Made by a program: the position numbers and the translations under genes. From Rhodospirillaceae bacterium (GTDB lineage: Bacteria > Pseudomonadota > Alphaproteobacteria > GCA-2731375), in the NCBI GenBank assembly GCA_018701215.1, contig JABIWH010000044.1:61318-125317 (forward strand): a stretch of DNA of 64,000 nt. Reading direction: 5' to 3'. Position 1 is the first letter of the stretch. Every line of letters starts with the position of its first letter. This document shows, in pieces, positions 34,102 to 42,414 of this stretch. The notes below the pieces were generated by a model. It saw only the letters and a list, made by a program, of their open reading frames with translations, made no database searches and had not been told where the DNA came from.

Positions 34102-34935
34102 ATGAAAGCATTCACAAAGATTTGCACCATTGCGCTGCTGGCTTTGGCCACCGGCGCCTGTAGCAATGCGCAAAATGATGGCCTGAACGGCACCCTGTGG
34201 CTGCAAAGTTCGGTTGAGTTCAAGGCCAATGCCCTGGGCACCTACCGCCTGGGCGCCATGATGCTGGATGCTGCCTTGGAAGACAAAACCTGGACCGCGG
34301 TGCCGGCTGAACAGAGGGGTGATTTCGCGGCCAAACCGCCGGCGGTGATCCTGGATGTGGATGAAACGGTGCTGGATAACTCCCTTTACCAGGCCTGGGT
34401 GGTGCGGGCGAATGGCCGCTACAGCTCCAAGACCTGGGGACCGTTCGTCGATGCGGCGCTGTCCAAACCGGTGCCCGGTTCATTGGCCTTCATCAAGACG
34501 GCGGCGGCCAAGGGCGTGAAGATCTTCTACGTCACCAACCGCTCGGCACCGACAGAGGCGGCCACCCGCAAGAACCTGGTGAAGTTCGGCTATCCCGTCG
34601 ACACATCCGAGGACACGGTGCTGACCAAGGGCGAAAAGAAGGCCTGGAAATCATCCAAGAAAAGCCCGCGCCGGGCTCACGTCGCCGCCAAGCATCGGGT
34701 GATTATGGTGTTCGGCGATAATTTCGGCGATTTCGTCGATGGCTACAAAGGCGACATGGCGGCGCGCCAGGCTCTGTACGAAAAACACGCCGATATGTGG
34801 GGTCGAAAATGGTTCATGCTGGCCAATCCCACCTATGGCAGCTGGGAATCCGCCGCCTTCGGCCACGACTGGCGCAAACCGGGGCCTGAGCGGCGGCAGA
34901 TGAAACGTGACGCGCTGGAGGCCTGGCAGCCCTAG
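34102..34935 (+). CDS. e(P4)-like 5'-nucleotidase/acid phosphatase lipoprotein (HAD subfamily IIIB)
   Basis: 277 residues. The N-terminus MKAFTKICTIALLALATGAC fits a lipoprotein signal with Cys20. HAD motif ILDVDETVLDNSLYQ (Asp-x-Asp) matches the class of lipoprotein e(P4) and class B/C acid phosphatases. YVTNRSAPTEAATRKNL and VMVFGDNFGDF follow. In this role it would release nucleosides from nucleotides outside the inner membrane, feeding the ABC importer of the same operon. It is the last gene of the run; its TAG stop is part of the repeat at 34932. Confidence 0.88.
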   Translation: MKAFTKICTIALLALATGACSNAQNDGLNGTLWLQSSVEFKANALGTYRLGAMMLDAALEDKTWTAVPAEQRGDFAAKPPAVILDVDETVLDNSLYQAWVVRANGRYSSKTWGPFVDAALSKPVPGSLAFIKTAAAKGVKIFYVTNRSAPTEAATRKNLVKFGYPVDTSEDTVLTKGEKKAWKSSKKSPRRAHVAAKHRVIMVFGDNFGDFVDGYKGDMAARQALYEKHADMWGRKWFMLANPTYGSWESAAFGHDWRKPGPERRQMKRDALEAWQP

Positions 34936-35036
34936 AGCGCATTCGAAAAAAAATGCGCTCAGACTCTTAAGAGAAGAGCAATTGAACCAATTACTTACGT
35001 CGCGAGGGCGACTCCAATTAATTGAAAATTGCTCTA
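34932..35036 (+). repeat. CTAGAGC palindromic intergenic repeat, copy 2
   Basis: It begins CTAGAGCGCATTCGAA, forms hairpin AGCGCATT/AATGCGCT, then CAGACTCTTAAGAG and an outer arm GAGCAATTGAACCAATTACTTA that folds back on AATTGAAAATTGCTC at the end. It closes with GCTCTA, the inverse of its start. The TAG at 34933-34935 is the stop of the upstream phosphatase gene. It lies between convergent genes. Confidence 0.85.
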
Positions 35037-35055
35037 AATGCGGGCTTGGATGCGG

Positions 35056-35556
35056 CTATAGCTTCGTTGGGTTGGGCGCGTCGCCATAGACCGCCTTGGG
35101 ATCAAAGACTTTTTCCGTTTCTTCGTATTGCAGGCGCGGCGCGGCGCCGCTCTGAGAGGGGCCCAGGGGAACCGAGCGGTAAAAGCAGGAGCGGTAACCG
35201 ACGTGGCACGAGGCGCCGCCCGCCACATCAACCCGCAGCCAAACCGAATCCTGATCGTCATCGATGCGCATTTCCACGACCTTTTGCACCAGGCCCGAGG
35301 TCGCACCCTTGTGCCAGAGCACCTGCCGGCTGCGGCTGTAGTAATGCGCCTCGCCGGTTGCGATGGTCAGACGCAGGGCCTCGTCGTTCATATAGCCATG
35401 CATCAGCATCTCGCCGCTGGCGGCATCCGAGGTGACCACGGGCAAAAGCCCGTCGGCATCAAATTTCGGCGCCAGATCAAAGCCTTCCTCGACCTGTTCA
35501 ATGCTTTGCCGGGCCACGAATTGCATGGCCGCAGTGGTTGATTTCGTCTCTGTCAT
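35056..35556 (-). CDS. hisI: phosphoribosyl-AMP cyclohydrolase
   Basis: 166 residues, single-domain HisI. The characteristic blocks are LMHGYMNDEALRLTIATGEAHYYSRSR, WHKGATSG, DDDQDSVWLRVDV (Mg-binding Asp) and CHVGYRSCFYR (zinc Cys). It opens the adenine ring of PR-AMP in histidine synthesis. HisE is not fused. An ATG ten codons later (MQFVARQ) could also be the start. No other his gene is adjacent. The N-terminal 10 residues are low complexity. Confidence 0.94.
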   Translation of the reverse strand: MTETKSTTAAMQFVARQSIEQVEEGFDLAPKFDADGLLPVVTSDAASGEMLMHGYMNDEALRLTIATGEAHYYSRSRQVLWHKGATSGLVQKVVEMRIDDDQDSVWLRVDVAGGASCHVGYRSCFYRSVPLGPSQSGAAPRLQYEETEKVFDPKAVYGDAPNPTKL

Positions 35557-35660
35557 GGCGACAAGTCCCAGTCGGTATTAGCGGTCAATATTCGGGCCGC
35601 CTAAATAGGCTTTACCCACCGCCATGGCAACCGGCTAGCGATGTTCATCGAATCGCCGAG

Positions 35661-35729
35661 CCGCCCGCTCCCCCTCCCGGCCACCCAATGAGTATGATCC
35701 CGTGGGTGGCCGGGAGGGGGAGCGGGCGG
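35661..35729. repeat. 27-bp perfect inverted repeat (strong hairpin) between crotonase and hisI
   Basis: Positions 35661-35687 and 35703-35729 are perfect reverse complements of 27 bases, separated by a 15-nt loop (ATGAGTATGATCCCG). The left arm is almost all pyrimidine (CCGCCCGCTCCCCCTCCCGG). No U-run follows on either strand, so it is not a standard Rho-independent terminator. It lies 33 bp after the crotonase stop, where it could stop transcription or protect the 3' end of the polysaccharide-crotonase transcript. Confidence 0.85.
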
Positions 35730-35762
35730 GTACGTCAATTCCAAAAACGGTCTAATGCCAGG

Positions 35763-36557
<795 letters not shown>

Positions 36558-36583
36558 GATGGTTTCTCCCGTGGTGGAAATTA

Positions 36584-37201
36584 TTATGGTTTTGAGTTGA
36601 TGTGGCCCTGGGCCAGCAGCAGTTCTTCCATCGTCTGAACCAGAATATGGCCCAGCATGATATGGCTTTCCTGAATCCGGTTGGTGTCGTCGGAGGGCAC
36701 CACGATGGCCTGATCGCATTTCGCCAGCGCCGCGCCGCCGGTGCCGCCTAGAAAACCCAGACGCAGCAAACCCTGGTTTTCCGCCACATCCAGCGCCGCT
36801 AGAATATTGCCTGAATTGCCCGAGGTCGTGATCGCCAGCAAGACATCGCCCCGCCGGCCCAATGCCTGCAAGGGCCGGGCGAAGATCTGATCATAGCCGT
36901 AATCGTTGGCGCAGGCGGTCAGGGTGGAGCTGTCGGTGATCAGCGACAGGGCCGGCAAGGCCTCGCGGTTCAGCGATGAACGCAGGCGGACCAGGAATTC
37001 CCCGGCCAAATGCTGGGCATCCGCCGCCGAGCCGCCGTTGCCGCACAACAATATCTTGCCGCCGCCCACGATGGCTGCCGCCGCCGCCTCGGCCATGGCG
37101 GCAAGCCGTGTGCCGATATCGTCCGCCAACATGCGTTGCTTGACCGCGATGGACTCGTTGATCGTCGCCGTAATCCGGGCCGGCAAATCGCCTGCGTTCA
37201 T
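36584..37201 (-). CDS. gmhA: phosphoheptose isomerase (SIS domain)
   Basis: 205 residues from ATG 37201, which overlaps the galE stop; a TTG one codon earlier is also possible. SIS-domain motifs are ILLCGNGGSAADAQHLAGEF, AITTSGNSGNI and DTNRIQESHIMLGH, all conserved in GmhA. It makes D-glycero-D-manno-heptose 7-phosphate from sedoheptulose 7-phosphate for LPS core or other heptose glycans. The neighbouring galE, exporter and epimerase genes support a surface-polysaccharide role. Confidence 0.93.
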   Translation of the reverse strand: MNAGDLPARITATINESIAVKQRMLADDIGTRLAAMAEAAAAAIVGGGKILLCGNGGSAADAQHLAGEFLVRLRSSLNREALPALSLITDSSTLTACANDYGYDQIFARPLQALGRRGDVLLAITTSGNSGNILAALDVAENQGLLRLGFLGGTGGAALAKCDQAIVVPSDDTNRIQESHIMLGHILVQTMEELLLAQGHINSKP

Positions 37202-38220
37202 CAATCCAGTCCGTCCATCAATTTTTTCTCCCAGGCCAAGGCGGTGGCCGCCATGACCGCCAGGTCATCATACTTCGGTTGCCAATTCAAAATCTGGCGA
37301 ATTCGACCGGTATCGGCAACCAAACTGGCCGCATCGCCCGCCCGGCGCGGCCCGTGCCGCCGCCGCATGGGCTCGGCGTCCAGCATTTCGCCAGCGACCT
37401 GGTCGACCACGTCGAGCACTTGGGTCACGGAATAGCCATGGCCGTAACCGCAATTCATGGTGACATATTCAGCACGTTCGCCAATGTGATCCAGCACCGC
37501 AAGATGCGCCTGGGCCAGATCAGAGACATGGATATAGTCACGCATGCAGGTGCCGTCGGGGGTGTGATAATCATCACCGAAAATGTCCATCCGTGGATGC
37601 TGGCCCAGCACGGTCTGACAGGCACGTTTGATCAGGTGGGTGGCCGCCTTGGCATACTGCCCCGAGCGTCCGGCCCCATCGGCACCCGCAACGTTAAAAT
37701 AGCGCAACACCGCAACCCGCAGATCCGTGGCGGCGGCGATGTCGCGCAACATCCATTCGGTCATCAACTTGCTGCGGCCATAAGGATTGGCCGGTGCGAG
37801 AACGCCATCTTCCGAGACAGGTTTATCGCCCGCGCCGTCGTAAACGGCCGCCGTGGAGGAAAAGACGAAACGCTCGATACCATTGTCCAAGCAGGCCCGC
37901 AGCAATGCGGCGCTGCCGGCGACATTGTTCTGATAATATTCCAGCGGTTTCTCCACCGATTCCGGCACGACGATGGAACCGGCGAAATGCATCACCGCGC
38001 GGCAGCCATGTTCGCGGATGATCCGCCCGATCAAGGCGTTATCCGCGATCTTACCTTCATAGAACGGCACCCCGGCGGGCACCGCGCCACGCCGGCCGGT
38101 GGACAGATCGTCCACCACCACCGCCTCGCGACCATTGTCCAGCAACGCCAACATGGCGTGGCTGCCGATATAACCGGCACCGCCGGTGATCAGGACGGGA
38201 TGGTGAGCTAAACTGGTCAT
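37201..38220 (-). CDS. galE: UDP-glucose 4-epimerase
   Basis: 339 residues, extended SDR. NAD motif ITGGAGYIGSHAMLALLD, FSSTAAVYDGAGDKPVSEDG and catalytic Tyr-x3-Lys in NPYGRSKLMTE. DYHTPDGTCMRDYIHVSDLAQAH is specific to GalE. It interconverts UDP-glucose and UDP-galactose. It overlaps the EamA gene (ATGA) and gmhA. Confidence 0.95.
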   Translation of the reverse strand: MTSLAHHPVLITGGAGYIGSHAMLALLDNGREAVVVDDLSTGRRGAVPAGVPFYEGKIADNALIGRIIREHGCRAVMHFAGSIVVPESVEKPLEYYQNNVAGSAALLRACLDNGIERFVFSSTAAVYDGAGDKPVSEDGVLAPANPYGRSKLMTEWMLRDIAAATDLRVAVLRYFNVAGADGAGRSGQYAKAATHLIKRACQTVLGQHPRMDIFGDDYHTPDGTCMRDYIHVSDLAQAHLAVLDHIGERAEYVTMNCGYGHGYSVTQVLDVVDQVAGEMLDAEPMRRRHGPRRAGDAASLVADTGRIRQILNWQPKYDDLAVMAATALAWEKKLMDGLD

Positions 38221-39140
38221 TGCAACACCTTAGCAGGTTGCCTGCCCTCTCTGTGAAATATGTAAATACCACTGCCGATCAACAAGCCCGCGCCCAGCAA
38301 CGTCCAGCGGTCCGGCACATCGCCCCAGATCAGAAAACCAAAGGCCATGGCCCACAATAGCGACGAATACTTGAAAGGCGCCACCAAGGCGGCCTCGGCA
38401 AAGCGGAAAGTCTCGATATGCAGGAAATGCGCGCTGCACAGCAAAAGTCCGGCCAAGGAAAGAAGCGCCAGATCAGTTGCGCCCGGCGTTTGCCAGCCGA
38501 ACGGCGTCACGGCCGCGCCGGCCAGGGTGACGCCCAATGTGGAATAAAACAAGGTGGTGCCCGTGGCCTCGCCATGGGAGATACGCCGGGTCAGAATATC
38601 ACGAAAGGCGCCGCACAGCGCCGCGCCAGCCGGAAACAGCGCAAGCCAGTTCAAACCGTCACCGCCGCCATCAATGCTTAGGGCGGCTTGGGGACGCAAC
38701 ATCACCAAGACACCCGCGAAACCCACCAGCACGGCGGTCCAGCGGCGCCAACCAACCTTCTCGGCCAGAAAGACCGGCGCCAGGGCGGTGACGAAGATTG
38801 GTCCGACGAAGGCAATGGCAATATTTTCCGCCAACGGCAGCACCCGCAGGCCGGAGACGAACAGAAAGGTGGAGACAATCATCAAAATGGCGCGGAGAAA
38901 CTGCACCCCTGGATATTTGACCCGAAAGATATGGAATTCCTTGCGCCAGGCGACCACCGCCAGGATGATGATCAGCGCGGCCAGGCCGCGGGTGGCAAGA
39001 ACCTGCCCCAACTGAAACTCGCCCGAGACCCATTTCACCACGGCATCGTTGACGGTCAACAACAGACAACCCGCCAGCATGCAGGCGATGCCCCGGCCTG
39101 GCGCCTCCACACGCCCGAATGTGCGCACGCCTTCGCTCAT
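38217..39140 (-). CDS. EamA/DMT family transporter
   Basis: 307 residues with ten predicted helices in two EamA repeats (GCLLLTVNDAVVKWVSGEF near the start, LFPAGAALCGAFRDILTRR in the second half). Such proteins export metabolites or, as relatives, sugar nucleotides. Substrate is unknown. It lies between two sugar-nucleotide epimerase genes, so a link with glycan precursors is possible but unproven. Confidence 0.9.
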   Translation of the reverse strand: MSEGVRTFGRVEAPGRGIACMLAGCLLLTVNDAVVKWVSGEFQLGQVLATRGLAALIIILAVVAWRKEFHIFRVKYPGVQFLRAILMIVSTFLFVSGLRVLPLAENIAIAFVGPIFVTALAPVFLAEKVGWRRWTAVLVGFAGVLVMLRPQAALSIDGGGDGLNWLALFPAGAALCGAFRDILTRRISHGEATGTTLFYSTLGVTLAGAAVTPFGWQTPGATDLALLSLAGLLLCSAHFLHIETFRFAEAALVAPFKYSSLLWAMAFGFLIWGDVPDRWTLLGAGLLIGSGIYIFHREGRQPAKVLQ

Positions 39141-39161
39141 ACGGGTGGATTGATGTGGTCG

Positions 39162-40163
39162 CTACAGATTGTGGTACTCCCGGTACCAGGCGGTAAATCG
39201 GGGCACGCCCTGTTCGATAGCGACAGTCGGCTGAAAGCCGAGATCCCGTTGAATGGCGGTCAAATCGGCATAGGTTTCCTTGACGTCGCCGGGCTGCATG
39301 GGCTGCAAGATCCGTTCCGCCTTGCGGCCAAGAGAGTCTTCCAACACTTCGATAAGGCGCAACAGCTGTTCGGGATGGTTATTGCCAATGTTGTAGACCC
39401 GGTGCGGCGCCGCGCCGTCCTTGGCGCCATCTTTCCCACCATCTTTCCGGGCCGGCGGGTTATCGCGCGCGGCCATGATACCCGTGACGATATCATCCAC
39501 GTAGGTAAAGTCCCGGCGCATATCGCCGTTGTTGAAAACCTTGATCGCCCGGCCCGCCAAAATTGCCTCCGTAAACAGCCACAGGGCCATGTCCGGCCGG
39601 CCCCAGGGGCCATATACGGTGAAGAAACGCAGGCCGGTTTGCGGAATGCCATATAAATGGGCGTAGGATTGCGACAGCAGTTCGTCCGCTTTCTTGGTCG
39701 CGGCATACAGCGATACCGGCTGGTCCACCCGGTCATCCTCGCTGAAGGGAAATTTCGTGTTGCCGCCGTAAACAGAGGAGGAGGAAGCGTAAACCAGATG
39801 CTCCAACGCCGCTTGCTGCCGGGCCAGTTCGAGAATTACCATATGGCCAACCACATTGGCCTCAATATAGGCAAAGGGGTTTTCCAGGGAATAGCGGACC
39901 CCGGCCTGGGCCGCCAAATGGATGATCGAGCTGAATTTCAGGCCGCCAACGGCTTCCTGCATGGCGCCCCGGTCCGCGATATTAATCTGATGGAAGGTGA
40001 AGTTGGGGTGCTGCAGCAATTGCCGCAAACGGTCTTCCTTCAGGCTGACGGAATAATAGGGGCTAAGGTTATCGACGCCGACGACCCGCTCGCCCTGATC
40101 CAAGAGCCGCCGGGCCACGTGAAAACCGATGAAACCAGCGGCACCGGTAAGCAAGTTCGTCAT
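39162..40163 (-). CDS. NAD-dependent epimerase, UDP-glucuronate 4-epimerase-like
   Basis: 333 residues. TGAAGFIGFHVARRLLDQGERVVGVDNLSPYY at the start, SSSSVYGG, catalytic Tyr-x3-Lys in SLYAATKKADE, FFTVYGPWGRPDMALWLFTEAIL and RRDFTYVDDIV. These blocks, especially the DNLSPYYSVSLKEDRL stretch, are those of UDP-glucuronate 4-epimerases that make UDP-galacturonate for capsule or LPS. A low-complexity insert ARKDGGKDGAKDGAAP sits near residue 240. First gene of the minus-strand run to gmhA. Confidence 0.87.
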   Translation of the reverse strand: MTNLLTGAAGFIGFHVARRLLDQGERVVGVDNLSPYYSVSLKEDRLRQLLQHPNFTFHQINIADRGAMQEAVGGLKFSSIIHLAAQAGVRYSLENPFAYIEANVVGHMVILELARQQAALEHLVYASSSSVYGGNTKFPFSEDDRVDQPVSLYAATKKADELLSQSYAHLYGIPQTGLRFFTVYGPWGRPDMALWLFTEAILAGRAIKVFNNGDMRRDFTYVDDIVTGIMAARDNPPARKDGGKDGAKDGAAPHRVYNIGNNHPEQLLRLIEVLEDSLGRKAERILQPMQPGDVKETYADLTAIQRDLGFQPTVAIEQGVPRFTAWYREYHNL

Positions 40164-40396
40164 ACGCTCAATCGCTCCAAATCGGGCCTAAATTCGCGCT
40201 GCCCATGCGCAAGGTTTGACCTGATACCCCAAAATCGCCTATTCGATCGGGTCACCGGTTACAGCGCCGCACACGGAAGTGAACGTAGCGCTGGCATATG
40301 GCGCCAATCAGGCCTAATTTCAAACTGATCGTCAATCCGCCTGATCAAGCTATCGAAACCGGGCTGGCGAATTTGTACACTTAATTACGCTCTCCC

Positions 40397-41467
40397 ATGA
40401 GGCGCGTCAACGTGAAGGAGGAAGCTATTAGCGGGGTTTTGAGCAGCGCTGTAACAGGCCTTCTCGCGGTCGCTGGGGCGGCGGCGATAAGCCTGCTGAT
40501 CTGCGTTTATGCGCGGCCGATCAGCATCGCGCTGGGGATCCTTGACGCCCCGGACGGTCGGCGCAAAATTCACCCCACCATAACGCCCCTGGCGGGCGGG
40601 CTGGCAATCGGTCTGCCGACCTTGCTGGCTTTGTTCTATAGCGCGTGGGCGACGGATTTTCTGCCGCTTTACCTCGTCATCGCCATAGCCGGCCTGGCCT
40701 CTCTGTTGCTGGGCCTGCTGGATGACCGGGCCCATATTCGGCCAATCTACCGCCTGGCATTGTCATTGTTGTTGGCCTTGGCGGCGTTGGAAATTGTACC
40801 GGCGCTGTTACTAAGCTTTCTGCATTTCAGCTTTCTTGGCCAGGTTGTTTTTCTGGAGCAGTTCGCCCTGATCTTTACCGCCGTCTGCATTGTCGGGTTG
40901 CAAAACGCCATAAATATGGCCGACGGCAAGAACGGCATCGTCATCGGTTTGTGCCTATTCTGGTCGCTGGAATTGCTGTTGTTCGCACCTGATCATATGC
41001 GCCCGGTCCTGCTTGTCGTGGGCGCCGCGTTGTTAGTGACATTGGCATTCAATCTGCGCGGCCGATTGTTTCTGGGCGATTCGGGCAGTTATGCCCTCAG
41101 CTTCATCATCGCGCTGCTGACGGTCTATGTTTACGACACCGCCTTCACCACGCTGCCGGCGGATCTGGTGGCCTTGTGGTTTTTGATCCCGGTGATCGAT
41201 TGCCTGCGCGTGATGGCCCTGCGCGCGTTCCGCGGCCACTCTCCCTTTGATTCCGATCGCAGCCATTTACACCATATGCTCTATCACCGGATGCCTTGGC
41301 GCTGGGGCCTGCTGGTGTATCTGGGCCTGGCGGGCATGCCGGGCCTGTTGGCCTCGTTCGCGCCCGACACGGCGCTGGCCTGGGGTATCGCGGCGCTGTG
41401 CTGTTATAGCGTCATCATCGCCTGGCCGGACAGACGCAGCCAGGAAGCCGGCGGTACGGCGAAATAG
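40397..41467 (+). CDS. glycosyl transferase family 4 (WecA/MraY-like phosphoglycosyl transferase)
   Basis: Up to 356 residues, about 11 helices. Polyprenyl-phosphate hexose-1-phosphate transferase motifs are LLGLLDDRAHI, GLQNAINMADGKNG (Asp metal site), GRLFLGDSGSYALSF and the C-terminal SHLHHMLYH. It would start a lipid-linked glycan from a UDP-sugar. The start is uncertain. ATG 40397 has no ribosome site, while a strong AAGGAGG at 40414-40420 is followed five bases later by an ATT codon in frame. It is divergent from the epimerase operon. Confidence 0.88.
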   Translation: MRRVNVKEEAISGVLSSAVTGLLAVAGAAAISLLICVYARPISIALGILDAPDGRRKIHPTITPLAGGLAIGLPTLLALFYSAWATDFLPLYLVIAIAGLASLLLGLLDDRAHIRPIYRLALSLLLALAALEIVPALLLSFLHFSFLGQVVFLEQFALIFTAVCIVGLQNAINMADGKNGIVIGLCLFWSLELLLFAPDHMRPVLLVVGAALLVTLAFNLRGRLFLGDSGSYALSFIIALLTVYVYDTAFTTLPADLVALWFLIPVIDCLRVMALRAFRGHSPFDSDRSHLHHMLYHRMPWRWGLLVYLGLAGMPGLLASFAPDTALAWGIAALCCYSVIIAWPDRRSQEAGGTAK

Positions 41468-41561
41468 CCGGCAAAAAATGAGCATGAAAATTAAGCATTT
41501 TTCCATACCTTGGGCGTTGTTTCCTAAGACTTCGATGCCTATATTGCCGGTCGTCGAAAAT

Positions 41562-41636
41562 TGGGGCGTAGCCAAGTGGTAAGGCAACGGGTTTTGATCC
41601 CGTCATGCGCAGGTTCGATCCCTGCCGCCCCAACCA
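41562..41636 (+). tRNA. tRNA-Gln (anticodon TTG)
   Basis: A cloverleaf with acceptor arms TGGGGCG/CGCCCCA, D-loop AAGTGGTAAGG, anticodon stem ACGGG/CCCGT around TTTTGAT (anticodon TTG), T-arm GCAGG-TTCGATC-CCTGC, and an encoded CCA end. The weak U1-A72 type first pair is typical of tRNA-Gln. Confidence 0.95.
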
Positions 41637-41703
41637 ATTTTCGGCATTCCCGCGGTAAGGTTGCCGCGTCGGTCGTTTTTGGCTTTGTCTGTTAGGGTCG
41701 TTC

Positions 41704-41958
41704 ATGCAGGGAAAAATACTAGAATCAGTATCCGATAAAGCGCTGGAAGCAATGTTGGTGTTTTTCGGTTTCATCGGCATGTTGACACCCTTGGCGCTAT
41801 GGATCACCTGGTCGGAGTTCACTTTTTATCTGGTTCTTGGCACTGGGCTTATAACCATCAGTGCCTTTGTTCTGCTGTCCTGGTTTTTCAACGCCCGCTA
41901 CAAGGCCCGTCATGGCGAGTTGCCGAAAAAGCACCACATGAAGTACCTGCCGAAATAG
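41704..41958 (+). CDS. small two-helix membrane protein, unknown
   Basis: 84 residues from ATG 41704. Two predicted helices (AMLVFFGFIGMLTPLALWI and FYLVLGTGLITISAFVLLSWFF) are followed by a basic tail (NARYKARHGELPKKHHMKYLPK). I do not recognise the family. It lies 67 bp after tRNA-Gln. The frame is open and has plausible composition for a membrane peptide, but no functional clue. Confidence 0.55.
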   Translation: MQGKILESVSDKALEAMLVFFGFIGMLTPLALWITWSEFTFYLVLGTGLITISAFVLLSWFFNARYKARHGELPKKHHMKYLPK

Positions 41959-42093
41959 TCCGTCGTAATCACCGACCGGAATTCGGCGCGGCATTTCCGC
42001 CCCCCGCCGATTAGTTGTGCCTTGCGTGACCGCGCACACCGCCTATCTGTTGTGCATACTTCCCATAACACCTGGCAGAGGACTGGCAACAGC

Positions 42094-42408
42094 ATGGACG
42101 AGCAACTCAAGAGCAATATCTCCGATCAATCGATCTGGCGGCGGCTTTGCTTCATGGTGCTTTTCGCGGTGGTCTTCAACATCGCGGAATTCGCCATTCT
42201 GGCCATCGCCGTGGTGCAGTTTTTCACCCGCCTGGCCACGGGTTCCGTAAACGAAGAGCTGCGCGCCCTGGGCCCCCGTCTGGGCGAATACCTGAAACAG
42301 ATCGTGGCCTTCGAGACCTTTCATACGGAACAGCGGCCCTATCCATTCGCGCCATTCCCCGAGGGTGAGCACAAATCAGCCAATGGCGGGCAGGCTCACG
42401 CCGGATAA
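42094..42408 (+). CDS. DUF4389-type small membrane protein
   Basis: Started at ATG 42094 (MDEQLKSNISDQSIWRRLCFMVLF); the upstream frame lacks family features. 104 residues with one or two membrane helices (LCFMVLFAVVFNIAEFAILAIAVVQFF) and the following TGSVNEELRALGPRLGEYLKQIVAFETFHTE, which match the DUF4389 pattern of an N-terminal helix plus an amphipathic segment. Function unknown. Convergent with the aminotransferase (6 bp between stops). Confidence 0.75.
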   Translation: MDEQLKSNISDQSIWRRLCFMVLFAVVFNIAEFAILAIAVVQFFTRLATGSVNEELRALGPRLGEYLKQIVAFETFHTEQRPYPFAPFPEGEHKSANGGQAHAG

Positions 42409-42414
42409 GCGCGC

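Noticed and set aside
37279..38211. 310-codon plus-strand frame
   Set aside because: Antisense to galE, which is complete and recognisable.
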